NCBI GenBank assembly: GCA_958496175.1
Contig: OY292276.1
Location: 38,150,449-38,214,448, forward strand
Direction: 5' to 3'
Origin: Sisyra terminalis
Taxonomy: Eukaryota > Arthropoda > Insecta > Neuroptera > Sisyridae
DNA length: 64,000 nt
A model generated the notes under the pieces. The model ran no database searches. It had not been told where the DNA came from and saw only the letters and a program-made list of their open reading frames with translations. Positions 24,032-36,400 of this stretch are shown piece after piece. How positions within the stretch are numbered: position 1 is the stretch's first letter; each line of letters begins with the position of its first letter. The position numbers and the translations under genes were made by a program.

Positions 24032-27000
24032 ATGGGGTGGATAATAAACTCTTTCACAACTCTAAAGATTGTTGAAATCCGTAAATTAAAGAGTATTTAT
24101 AAAAATATTCGTCACGAGATTCGCACTTATTGCCTATTAATTTCAGTGTAGCTACCTTGACCACTCACTCGCCAGTAGACTTGCATTAGATACATTATGC
24201 AAATTGATTAATTATGCTCTAATACCAGAATTTGAATTCTTGGTTGAATTACCTACTACGTACGGTACACCTATTACATTGATGGAACTACACTATTTTT
24301 ACACGGTTTTTTGTTACAAAATTAATAAATTTAAAATTTGTGCTTCAAGGTGTTCAAGGTGTTTAAAATTTCAAATTAATTCTAGGATTCTGATGCACGA
24401 TTTTTTTTTTATAGTAATTTCATTTGAGTTCTCTCGATAGCTCAACTGTATAATAGGTATTATAAGGGTATTATTATATTATTATAATAGCTTAAATAAT
24501 TTAAAGTGTGTATTTCAAAATGTAGCTTATTTATATAGCATCCAGTAAATTTCAAATTATATTTTCCTTTCTAATTTAGATACTATAAATTCAGTTCTAG
24601 AACTGGATTTCTTTGGCATTGGAGTCAAATGGTTTGATATTGCTCAAGAACACGAAATTTAAATGAGTTTATAAAGTACCAGTTTTAAGTTTTCTAGCGA
24701 TAATACCGTTCAATTTAACTTTTTACAAAATTACTATTTACAAATTACTATTTACTATTTACAAAATTACAAATTACTATTTTTTAACAACTGAAATCAT
24801 TTCAATTACATGACTTTGTAGTGTTGAAATAAGCTTTTATAGTTAAGTTGAGTTGCAATATTAAAGCTTTTGGAAATCTGCTAGAGATTTTTGAGTCACT
24901 CTTTAGTAACCTTTATCATATTTACTGTATTTCTAAATTGAGGATTTCATTGCTTTTTTTTATGGTTTTTTAGGATTTGTCTTTCATTTCAAGGTATTTA
25001 AAAACAAGTAGATTGGTTTGCTTTGGATTTAGATTTACCACTAAATGACTATAATTACTACAAATAAAGCTATTTAACGATCAAAATAAAATTAATCATT
25101 AATCGAGTAGCTTTGTAGTAATTAAATTGTGAGAATTTTTTTTTTCTTTTTGAAAGAGTATAGCATTATATGTATTGTACTTTTCATATGAAATATTTTG
25201 TGGCTTATGATATTAACGTAATCTTATTAAATATATCAATGATTTTTTTAACAAAAAAAAAACTCCAAAAAATCATGAATCATGTTTATTTCAATTTAAA
25301 TTACCCTTTAAAAGTTTTGCTATCTTTTGCGTTGGTTAGATGATAAAACTTATGGCATTACTTAAATACGATTGTAAAGTAAAATATTTCATTTACCTAC
25401 CAATAGTAATTGTTTCCAAAATATTCTTAAATATGCCTGTTTTGTAAAATATCAATTCATTATATTATTTTGGAATAAATTCTATTAGGTCATTTTTTTA
25501 AAGTAGTCAAATCGTAGATATAATTTTAAGTGTACTTGCATGTCATAATGTTAGATACACTAAATCCTTAGAAGCCCTGAAATTAAATCACAATCCTTAT
25601 AATTCATAATGCTTACTTAATAATGTATGTATATTAGCAAGGTAGTTACCTAGGTTAGATAAGATGGTGACAAAATATTAAAAAAATAAAGCAATTACAT
25701 AAAATATTTTTAGCGATTGCTACATTTTTAATTCGTTAATTATATTTGTATTATACATAAATTGCTTTTCAGAAAAGTAGTAATGTTAAAACATTCTGAT
25801 TCAATGGAATATTGGTTCAAAAGTCATGTGTACGTAATATTCAAGTTTTAAATAAAATACATAACTTTTAATGAAGTCATAATCCTTCAGGTTCTAAAGT
25901 TCTTAAAGAAAAAGCAATGCAAAACTAATGCATTAAGAAGTTTAATAAATGCAATGCGATTTAATTGGTTTCACTTTTATTTAAAAATCAAGGTTTATAT
26001 TTAGTTAATTATAAGGACATAAACTAATTTATATAATTTTCTTTACATTTTTTATGCCTCATTTTAATTTTGTAGTTTTTAGTCATTGACTTTAACGTCC
26101 TTTGATACATTTTTCACTTTAATAAAATACGCAAAAACAAAGAAAATAAGAAAACTAGTTTTATTTGTTATATTTTAATACCTCTATCCTAACGTATGCT
26201 TGGTTGTCTAACTATTTGCTAACTACTATCTTTTCACGGTAAAGTCGTTGAACCTTACTTATAATATTACTAATTTAAAGTTTTGTGTCCAATCCTCTTA
26301 GGACTGTCCTATTAGGGCTAAGTAATTCAAGATAACTATAAATATAGTTGCAATTTTGAAGGCCGCATAAACTATGCATTTATTATAAAACTGTGCATTA
26401 TTTTTCAATAACTGCTGCATCTTTCTTTTACCAAAAAATTTTCTACAACTAAAAATTACGATTAAGAATCAAAATATTTCATTCTAAAACATATTTTTAT
26501 ACTTTCCAAGCACTTTTGATTTCATTTTTCCAACTTTCAAATCGTTACACTAAAGGTGCATGACTAACTGATCACTTAGCAAAGTTATTTGAACGATCTT
26601 ATTATAAATAAATCAAAAATACTTAATGTGACTTAACAACGTTTATAATTTTTAAAGAGGTATATGTTCGAATCGATCACTATGACACTTGAGATTAGGC
26701 TTGCGAAACTAGGTAGGTATAGATTAATTGGTAGATATAGTTTTTATACAAGTCACTGTCTTGGTAATGCTTTATTCTCTAGCGACAAAAAACCAAATAA
26801 TTGTGATGCCAAAATTTAATTAACAACATTATCGCCATAATTCATCAACTAAATTAAAAACAAAATAGAAAATGAGATGTTGTCAGATAGTGACTTGCAT
26901 TAAAACAATTTGAACCGATTAACTAGAGTATTTCCTATAGTTGTACTTCCTACTAATATTTAACATAATTTACGTCAATAAGAAGGTAAAAACCCTACGG

Positions 27001-27470
27001 GCACACGCCTGATTCATACTAGACTTTTAATTAGATATACCATTACATCTAGATTCAATATTAATAAATAATTGATCTGTTTTATGGAAAAATAAGTAAC
27101 TAGTATAATAAAAAAAGTAAATCTATTGATTTTGTAGCATGTTTTTTAATTGTAAATCCATAAACATTGTGATTAAATGGAAAAACCTACATTAATAATA
27201 TTGGTTCCTTTTTAATTAAAACAGGTAATTTATGTCCAACCTCAGATATACAAAGGAAAGTTTGCTATGGGAAAACCCAAAATTAATTTTTTCCTGTTTA
27301 ATTTTTAAACTTACTTTCTAGTGATTATTTCACTTTATGATCCCATTTTTATTTGCTGTACGATTCAGATTGATTTATAAAATAAAAAATCTAAAAATGT
27401 CTTTAAAGTTTGGGAATTGCCTTAAATTATATCACAATAAGTATATATGTTCTAATTAACTAAATAAAAA

Positions 27471-27827
27471 AGGGGCCATCCATAAATTAAGTCACACAAA
27501 TGTTACGATTTTAACCCCCCTCTGCCGTTGTCATAGGTGTGACGTCATATATGTTTCAATTTCATAAATGAAAAAAGTTAAAATAAAGTAGACAAATTCA
27601 GGTTCAGAGACTCAGCAATGCTGAACGGTTAGATTTAAAGAGTATCATTTTTAACTATTTTTTAATTATTTTTTATTGAATTTTTATGTATCCTGGAAGT
27701 TTTTATTATTACTTTTATCAACTGTACCGTATCTATGAAAATGAATCATTGTTACACGATGCTAAATTTATTGATTTCCTTCCCCCTTTAATGTGTGACG
27801 TAATTTATGGATTATGGATGGCCCCTT
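27471..27827. mobile_element. MITE with GGGGCCATCCATAAATTA ends
   Basis: Left AGGGGCCATCCATAAATTAA continues into GTCACACA; right TGTGTGACGTAATTTATGGA then GGATGGCCCCTT. These are clear inverted ends about 29 bp long with a 4-base indel. Related degenerate ends occur near 54615 and at 60769-61015. No coding region. Confidence 0.75.
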
Positions 27828-28770
27828 ATCGATGCAGGTAAGAAGTGATACTTCTGGGTAAAAGTATATATTTTTTTCTGGGAATAAGTTGCAATCGTTC
27901 TTGTTTTATAACTAGAGTTTTTAAAAAATTTGCTTAGTTACAATTGTAAAATATTTTAGCATTATTAATATTATTCTTAAATAGTAATTTTTAATAAAGC
28001 CGTGGATAACTAAAAATCGTAACCATAAACCAATAACCAAAAACCGTTTTCCTCTCATGACGCACCTAAAGAAGTATAACTTAAATAAATTGAATTTGAA
28101 CAAGTAAATAATAATGAAACGTATTATACCTAATTGATACATTAGATACAACTAAATTATTACCTTTCAAAACAAGCTTTTTGAGTTAAAATAAATATTT
28201 TAAGATAATATATACTGAATTGAATAAAAAAAAGAAGAATTTAAATCAAATATTTTTTCGAATAAATATTCTACTTTAGCATTATGCTTCTTCCCAAAAA
28301 TAAATCAATTAGTGATATACCTATAGTCAATACTTAATGTATATTTTTTCATACGCTAATCTAGAGTGTGTTGCGAATTTGCAATTTATAGTGATTATAA
28401 TATTTTTCCTTGTATGTACTAGCTTCACAGTTTTCCGGGTTGGGTTTTTTACCAACCCGTTGTATTATTACAGCCAAACTAATATGTATAAAGCTATAAA
28501 GAGCTTTGGAAGCACCCCATAAGAAAAAGTTTGGCAAATTATGGTGAAATATTTTGGTCAATTTCTTCTTCTTCGTTTTCATTCATTCTTTCTGTGTATT
28601 GAACAACCATATTGCTTTTACACTAATTTTTATTTAGTCTTTCTCTTTGAATTGAACTTACACTTAAAAATTGTACTTCAAATTGTGATAGGGCTGAAAA
28701 CTAAGTTCTATTTTTAGAGAAACTTAGCACTATCTTTACACATTTTATATAGTTATAATTTTATAATATA

Positions 28771-30570
28771 ACTAGTAGTTGCCCGTTGCATTCGCAACTA
28801 AAGGTTTTATCTTCATAAAATGTTTAATATGAGATAATGTAGAGTTAATCAACAATCGAAATTTTAAATTTAATAATCAAAGTATTGTTAATATAAAAAG
28901 TTTATCTAAAATTATATTAAGAAATAAAATATAAGTGTTTTTTTATATCATTTAAATAAAATTTATATAACGTCATTTCACTAAATTAGTATGAAAGTTT
29001 AATACTTATGTAGTACTGATACCAAATAGGCGATTTTAAATTTTGGTTCGTATTGCAACAATCAAACTTATAAAATGTTTAATGAGATAATGTAGAGTTT
29101 ATCAACAATCGAAATTTTAAATTTAATAATCAAAGTGTTGTTAATATAAAAAAAAGTATACCTAAATTATATTAAGAAATAAAATATGTGTTTTTTTTAA
29201 TACCATTTTAATAACAACTTTTTAAATAACGTCATTTCACTAAATTAATATGAAAGTTTAATACTTATGTAGTACTTATACCAAATAGGCGATTTTAAAT
29301 ATTGGTTCGTTTTTCAACAATCAAACTTTTTAAAATTTATTTTTTATGAACCAATGGTTGTGTTCTGCAGTAATTATATATTCGGCTGAAAAGCATTAAG
29401 GTAGCAATTTTTTGCCATATATTTCACTGTCAATTCAAATATAAAATCTTCGATACTAACTTTTTTTCAGTATTTAGAACAATTTGAAAACCAATTATTG
29501 TTGTTGAAAATAAAAAAAAAATCGAATTTACTTCCACTTTCCACCTATGTCCAACAATTTTGTATGTACAACGTCCAAATGTGCGAAATCGAATAGCTTT
29601 TTAGTCATGTTAACTAATTTAAAGAAGGTCATTATTTTTTTTCGTTTTACATTGTATTTTCAAATATGAGTGCACATTTGTGTCGATGAAATTTGAAGTG
29701 TTTTCCTAATACGATGCAGATATATAATAAGAAAGGGTTTTTGAAAATTTCTCCCCTAAAAGAGTGAAAAACGGTAGCAAAGTTTGTAAGGGATAACGTT
29801 TAATAAACAATCGAAATTTCAAATTTAATAATCAATCAAAGTCCGTTAAAAGCGAAACGTTATTACTGCTTAATATAAAACAAAGTTGATTTATTATTAG
29901 AAACAAAAACTTAGGGTTTGCTTAAAAATTTAAACTCTGATAAGTAGATATATCTGAAGCGGTTAAGTTAAGTTTATAAATGAGCATTATCTTTTTTTGG
30001 TTTTCACATATTGAAAACCTGAAAATTCGAAATACGTATTCACAAATAAATACATTTGTGGGTGAGTATTCCTTCTAGCATTTTGAATGCGTAAGTGGGG
30101 ATAATAGAGCGCATGCGTATATTTTGCACGCACGGACAGCAAGATAGTCTTATATATAAATTGACTATCTCGCTGTCCGTGCGTGCAGAATATTGCTACC
30201 TTAATGCTTTTCAGCCGAATATATAATTACTCCAGAACACAACCATTGGTTCATAAAAAAATAGATTTTAAAAAGTTTGATTATTGAAAAACGAAACAAA
30301 ATTTAAAATCGCCTATTTGGTATCAGTACTACATAAGTATTAAACTTTCATACTAATTTAGTGAAATGACGTTATATAAATTTTATATAAATGATATAAA
30401 AAACACTTATATTTTATTTCTTAATATAATTTTAGATAAACTTTTTATATTAACAATACTTTGATTATTAAATTTAAAATTTCGATTGTTGATTAACTCT
30501 ACATTATCTCATATTAAACATTTTATGAAGATAAAACCTTTAGTTGCGAATGCAACGGGCAACTACTAGT
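28771..30570. mobile_element. 1.8-kb foldback element with arms of about 380 bp
   Basis: Both ends read ACTAGTAGTTGCCCGTTGCA inward. The outer ~285 bp of the arms are almost identical; inner matching continues to TAGCAAT near 29405 and 30195. The left arm holds a ~260-bp tandem duplication (28817-29068 repeated at 29069-29334) absent from the right arm. The central ~770 bp has no transposase-like frame. A strong hairpin lies at 30126-30186. I see no clear target duplication, so the class is open. Confidence 0.8.
30126..30186. repeat. Strong hairpin inside the foldback element
   Basis: Arms GCACGCACGGACAGC and GCTGTCCGTGCGTGC extend by nine more pairs with one mismatch, leaving a 13-base AT-rich loop. 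The loop flank shares about 20 bases with the sequence just outside the element's right end (30564-30588). Confidence 0.8.
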
Positions 30571-31309
30571 CAATTTATATATAAGAAGATTTTATGACGG
30601 GTCATAGTATACATTACTCCAAAAAATTTAAAAAACATGATAGTACCTATAAGAGCGCTAAATACAACCCTCTCTTATCGCATATTATCAAGCATTAACT
30701 ATATATATTCACTTTAGATATAATTTTATTTATTCTTAAAATTATATATGCATATCATAATGTTTATATTTTTGTTGGTTGTATTTTCCAGTAGAGCTAA
30801 TTAGCATTTTTTTGTTTAACTCCTTATTTTATTGAACCTTAGTTTGGAATTAATAGAAAAATTAATAATAAAAAAGAAGTGAAAATTACCACAAGACTTC
30901 AAATGGGATTTTATATAATATCGGTTTTATTGTGCAATTGGGATTCATTTCTTAAAATTCAATGCACCTTCTATTGAATGTAGGCTCAATTTGTATAATT
31001 CTTAATTGGCACATAGTTAAGGTATAGTAAGGTAAAGTAATAAGATAAGGAAAAAGTGAACAAACTTTGTAAGGTGAAATCCTATGATTTGGATAGGTAT
31101 CCAATTTTTCATAGATTGCAAGAACTTAAGTTATGCTAACGATGCTACGATTTAGCTAAGCCAAAGTAATTATTTCTAATTTACTGAAATTAAATTTAAA
31201 ATTAAAATTTTAAACCATAAATTCATATTCTCAACTTTTATTTATGGCTACTTTTTTCAGTGGCGTAGTTGGAAACAAATTAAAACAATAAAAATTGGTT
31301 TAACTAGTT

Positions 31310-31690
31310 TTTAACAGCATCAAAATCTGGCAACGTCTCTTTTTCTATTTTGCTTTTAACTTAAGTCACGTTTGTATGTTAATTCATTTTTAATATTTTA
31401 TGGTTTTCTCCTTTGTCGCTAAATTTTAGATATGGTCTCCAGTTAATTTACAAATAACATTAAAAACAGAATTGAAAATGAGACGTTGCCAGATTTTGAC
31501 GTTGCTAAATCTATTCGAACTATACAATTTGTATGCTTTGTTATGATAAATTTTCTCTCTTCTCTCTTCTTAGTGCTAGCTGGATCCAGAATTTTAATGA
31601 TATTTTCTCTGAAGATGAATTTTATTCATTCACATCTATTAAAAGATATATCGCTAACTTATTTTATACGCATAAGCTAAAGGGGACTTG
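31310..31690. mobile_element. GGCTCAAGTCCC-family MITE carrying a 166-bp insertion
   Basis: The left arm ATCTGGCAACGTCTC and right arm GAGACGTTGCCAGATTTTGA pair. The right terminal repeat GCTAAA/AGGGGACTTGA is split by 166 bp (31510-31675) flanked by a GCTAAA duplication (31504-31509 and 31676-31681). Confidence 0.6.
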
Positions 31691-32019
31691 AAGGAAACCT
31701 GAAAGACCTGAACAAAATTTTTGGTCCAACTCTTTTACACACTTAAACTTATGTGTATAAAATAACTTGACGATACTTTCCGATCGAATCAAACCAAATG
31801 AAAATGGTTAAATCCGTTTTAGAAGTAGCTTCGTCGAGTTATAGGATCATCCATTTAAGAGCCATAACTGGTCTAGCTTTTTTAATCAGGGTCAAAAATA
31901 TTTTTTGGCGTTAATATGTCTTTAAAATTGCTTCAATAGTAGGAGGTAATGTAAAAAACAAATGATACTAGAATCGAGGGATACAGTTTAGTGTTATAAC
32001 TATCATCTCCATCCAAAAT

Positions 32020-32141
32020 CTTGTTAAAAAAGACATGTAGAGGTATTTTGAAATCATTACATTTAAAATACATAACTTTTAACGGCATCTAAAGGCTTTT
32101 AATGAGTTTTTTGAACTTTTAAAATACCTTTTTTAACAGGG
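32020..32141. repeat. CCTGTTAAAAAAGGC MITE family, copy 3
   Basis: Left CTTGTTAAAAAAGACATGTA; right AAAATACCTTTTTTAACAGG; the middle AATGAGTTTTTTGAACTTTT matches copy 1. About 120 bp. Confidence 0.7.
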
Positions 32142-32995
32142 AATTTAATTACACCTCTGGATTGCTAAAGGATCAAAAAGTTCGATACCCAAAGTGACGA
32201 CTGTAACACATCGTGTAAGGCGGCATTTCAATCGTTAGCTCTCGTCAAAATATAACGATTCCATATATAACAACTTTAGTGTAAAATAGTTACAGTAAAT
32301 ATATTTGGTGTTAAATATAAAAAAAATAAAACCAAAAATATTTAACGTCGGGCTGTACGCGTCAAAAATTCAAACCCATATACAGAAATAGTATACGGTT
32401 AGGAAAGGCTTTTTAGAGCAATCGAATGATACCAATAACGCACCATACGACCGAGTAGGCAATGCTGGGAACGTAAAAAAATGGACACGTACTCACGCAA
32501 AAAATGTTTTTAATGTTCATTTACTAATAATTATTGGTTAAGAAGGGAGTTAAGAAGGGAGATGGGGGAAAATCGTCTGCTATTTACTTTCCAACCATTT
32601 TCCAAACATCAGAGAACAAAACCTAACGAATAACTTCACTATTTCATAAAAGTAGCAATCAATCAACAAAACAAATAATTATAAATTAAAAGTAACTAGT
32701 CGTAACTATCGTTTTTATGCATGTGTTCTTTTGAAGAAAATCGTGCGAAAAGAAAATCATTAATATTATAATATTTTATAGTAGTTTAAGTACTAAATCA
32801 TGAAATGTTATGATTATACACAACAGCAATACTTTTAAAGAAATTATCCTTTAAAACTTTTTTTATATTATAACCAATAACAGCATTAACAAAGATTTTT
32901 ACAGTTTTTTGTTTCTTTTTTTACATTTTCTGTGTACCGCGTAAAACATATAAACAGAGAAAAGCCCTCAAGCGTCCTTGTGCGGTACACAAACG

Positions 32996-33003
32996 CACGT
33001 GAC
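32996..33003 (+). promoter_or_regulatory. E-box CACGTGAC (CLEAR-like) upstream of the ATPase
   Basis: CACGTGAC lies about 335 bases before the likely transcription start. It matches the core of the CLEAR element bound by TFEB/Mitf, which controls lysosomal genes in animals. The link to an endo-lysosomal P5B ATPase is suggestive only: a single six-base core is expected by chance now and then. Confidence 0.3.
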
Positions 33004-33308
33004 GACCCTGCCTATAATTAAGTAATTATCGCTCGGCTCATGCTATTCCCATAATTACATAAATGAGAAATGATAACATTTAAAAATTTTAAAATGTAAT
33101 GTAACTGAAAAAATTCCCATTATAAGTCAATGAAACTCTTCGAAAAATACGATATTAAAATGTACTACAAACATTGTAATAAAAATTCCATCCGAATCAA
33201 TCAAATTTGAGATTGGTGAAATCATGAAATAAAAGTCAAATCAATCGTGATAAGCGCCGTTGATTACTGTATTTAATCATTTTTTTTAGATTAGATAAGT
33301 TTTTCGCA

Positions 33309-33407
33309 TTTAAAGACAAAGTACTTTAACTTCTGTCATCATTTCGCTATTTGTGAGCTATTGTTGCGAACGTATTTCTTCACCACGTCCAGACAATCAA
33401 ATACCTA
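33309..33407 (+). promoter_or_regulatory. Probable core promoter and 5' UTR of the P5B ATPase
   Basis: A weak TATA-like TTTAAAG at 33309 precedes an initiator-like CTGTCATCATT near 33333-33342. GC-richer leader sequence then runs to the ATG at 33408. The transcription start is an estimate from motif spacing. Confidence 0.4.
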
Positions 33408-33441
33408 ATGGTTGGAGTAACCGAACTAAATAATCAAGAAG
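33408..33441 (+). CDS. ATP13A3: P5B ATPase coding exon 1 (start codon)
   Basis: ATG opens [11 protein letters not shown], then one base, then the donor GGTAAGTG. It ends in phase 1, exactly what the exon at 43741 needs. Together they lead into the family signature EDEMEIYGY. No other upstream exon with this phase was seen. The intron is 10.3 kb, so RNA evidence would be needed for certainty. Confidence 0.7.
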
Positions 33442-36400
33442 GTAAGTGCCCGCTTCCTATATTTTGCTAAGAAACTTAAAAGGGATATAAGTACTTTGAG
33501 TGTTCATAGTTAAGTAAGAATAACAATATGCAAAATTTAATCTTATCTTATGTGTACATAGTATAGTAGTTTTCGTTAAATTTTGATACATGCATAAAGT
33601 AAATTAATCTAAAGATGTATGATATTTATTACTAAGCAAACCTTTTTTATCTAGAAATATTGCATTTTCAAAAGACTACCAGGTGTTTTAAGAAATGCCA
33701 CTTAATTAAAGATTCATTAACTAGTGACAAATTATTCAAATTCAGTTTTTCGAAAACCTTGCCATTTAATAAATTATCGAACAATATTTTAATATTGAAA
33801 TAGTTGTAAAATAGAAACATTAATTAATATAGTTTCTATTAAACAATAGACATATTGTCTAAAATTAGTTCCTATATTTATTACAAAAAGTTATCTTGAT
33901 TGCTTTCCTTGATGATTTTAAATTTTTGCTTTTAAAGTTACCAAATATCAAGTATTCGTTTGCTCTCATAAGACACATCTGTAATAACAATATTTTGTAT
34001 TTATTAGTTATTTACTTTTGCATTTTAACTACAAAGGTCATCAGTGACTCTAGGGTTACTAAACTATTTGCCCGTAACGAAATTTGAACCCAATACTTAC
34101 CGGTTTTAGAACGATCACCGTATTCGATCACAAGTAGGCTTTTTATTTTTTTCTTGTAAAATGGAATAGGCGTGGGTATAAAGAAAGCAATAAATCCGAT
34201 TGTATTCTTAATTAAACAATGTACACTATTTTAAAAAAAAATCTAATTAAATATTTAACTAAGCCTACTAGCCTGGTGGCCGAGTGGTTAACGTGGCCGC
34301 TCCAAAACTGGTAGGTTTTGGATTTGATTCTCAAATCGAATAAATTTTCGATATTTCTCGATTACGAATTTTTACTAACCCTAGAGTCGCTAAAGATCTA
34401 AGTAGTTATAAAGCGACGGTAAAAAACAATTAAAAAATAATAATCTAAATCGTCAAAACGATATTTACAAAAATTTTTGGAGTATATTCAATCTTTATAA
34501 AGTTATTTATCTAAATCGGTTTTTTATAGTGGGTTCCGTAGAACCCTGGAATTCCATGAAAAAATTATAGGATTCCACGAGACAAAATTTTTGTTTGATT
34601 TTTAAAAATTCGTAAGATCAAGTTTAATATTTTCATAACAATGCATCAAAATATTAATGTAAGGCATTACTTTTACATTTCTGATTTATTGTACATTCAG
34701 TAAAATTTACGCCTACTGGTGGCCGAGTAGTCTAGGTGTCCACTCCAAAACTGGCAAGATTTGGGGTCGATCTTCATATCGAGCAAATTTTCGATATTTC
34801 GTATCATTGATAAAAGATTTGGAAATGTTACGACAGAAATTTATTCTTGTAGACCATATATATATAGAAATAAGCAGTGCTATGGGTTTTAAATAAATTA
34901 TTTCTTTCTTGTATACCTGATTTTTAAAACAAAATCAAACCTCTTTGTACACTTGAATTTTTTTTGGTCAAGTTTAATATTAAAAAAAGTGTTTGATAAA
35001 AACCGAACGGACAAATGTTTGCAAAAGAAACTTATATATAAATTATATATACATATACCCTATATTTTTTATATATTTTATATATACCAATCATTTTTTG
35101 CGTATATAAAATATGAGTTTGTACGATACAAACTTAAAGCATAGTGCCCATTTGCAGTTTTTTTTCCCACGGTAAATCTGAAGTTCAAAGTTTACCTTTA
35201 GCTGGCCTCAAACCCTTGAGGCATTGAGGGTCAGTATTTAAAAGTCAAGTATTACTATTCTTTGAAACAAGACCGTGAGAGATGTAGCAACCTTAATAAA
35301 TTTACTTCGATATTTCATTAATTAGACCGATTGTTACAGAAAGGATTTTAATTTCGAAAAGAAATAAAAAAATTGTAATAAAGATTGTTTGGGAAATATA
35401 TGTTTGGATATTTACAATGATTTATGAAATATTGATCTTTAAAATATTTATAAATACTGTTTATTAATTACCTTTAATATCTTTAAAATGATATTATTTT
35501 CTTAATGACCTTTTTCCAATGAAAAATTTTCAGATAACACAATATCTAGTACCAAATATCTTTTATCTATTTTAGAGTTTTAATAGAACACATCTATTCA
35601 GAAGTTAAAATTGTCAATTTATAGAGGAATAAATAAAATTAATTCTTTAGACATATTTACTTATATTGTCATCCGACGATAAAATAAGAGGTTCTTAGTT
35701 CGACAAGTTCATTTTTATTTTTATGTATGACCCCCGATTAGGTAACATTTTTTACAGAGCAATTCGATTTTAACTATCGTTTTTATTGAGTAAGGAATCG
35801 GTGAAAACCAGTTCAATTTAAAAAAAAACGATGATTGATAACTTTTAAATTAAATTATAAATAACATCCATAATCTCTAAAAATTTTGAGGTCATAAAAA
35901 CTTCCAGGTAACAATTTGAAACTATTGTCAATATTTTCATTCGTTCGCGGGAAATTGGGAAAAATCTTTCATTCGTAATTTCATCATTACATTTGCCCCT
36001 TTGCTTTAAATAATTTTCTAAATTTGCAAAAGTTCCCTAAAGTAGGGACAAATTTTATTTTAGATCGACGGATTATTACATTCCTTAATGCCAAAAGAAA
36101 AAAAAGACCACAAAACACGGTTTATTATAGAACACTTCAACTTGTATACAACTACTTTTGATAAACTGAGTTAAAATTTCCGATAAGCTTAAAAATTTTT
36201 CGACAATAAAACGTCCATCAAATTTAGCATTACACTTTTAGAATTTGTAAAAAAAGAAAAGTACGAAATATTTTGTTGTCTTTTTTTAGATCGAAGAGTA
36301 TGAAAGAAAAATTTTGTCACTCGCATATTTTCCAAAAAAACATCTATTAAATAAATAGCTCGATTTGGAGCATTTTTCAAATATTGGATTTTTCCAAATA

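Larger units (their letters stand above)
21950..28770. other. Intergenic AT-rich DNA, no gene recognised
   Basis: Contains the MITE copies listed separately (23252-23440, 23873-24031, 27471-27827), a fragment of the GGCTCAAGTCCC family near 26845-26905, and a hairpin CGGGTTGG...CCAACCCG at 28436-28459. An open frame at 24147-24440 preceded by TTAATTTCAG matches no family I know. Confidence 0.5.
30571..32995. other. Intergenic DNA upstream of the P5B ATPase promoter
   Basis: Holds a MITE of the GGCTCAAGTCCC family (31310-31690) with an insertion, the MITE at 32020-32141, and a GC-richer unidentified patch at 32170-32480. A 9-bp inverted repeat GTGTACCGC (32932-32940) / GCGGTACAC (32982-32990) stands just before the E-box. 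Confidence 0.5.

Noticed and set aside
24147..24440. Possible exon after TTAATTTCAG (SYLDHSLASRLALDTLCKL...)
   Set aside because: No recognised family, no good donor in a defined place, and the C-terminal half is AT-driven low complexity.
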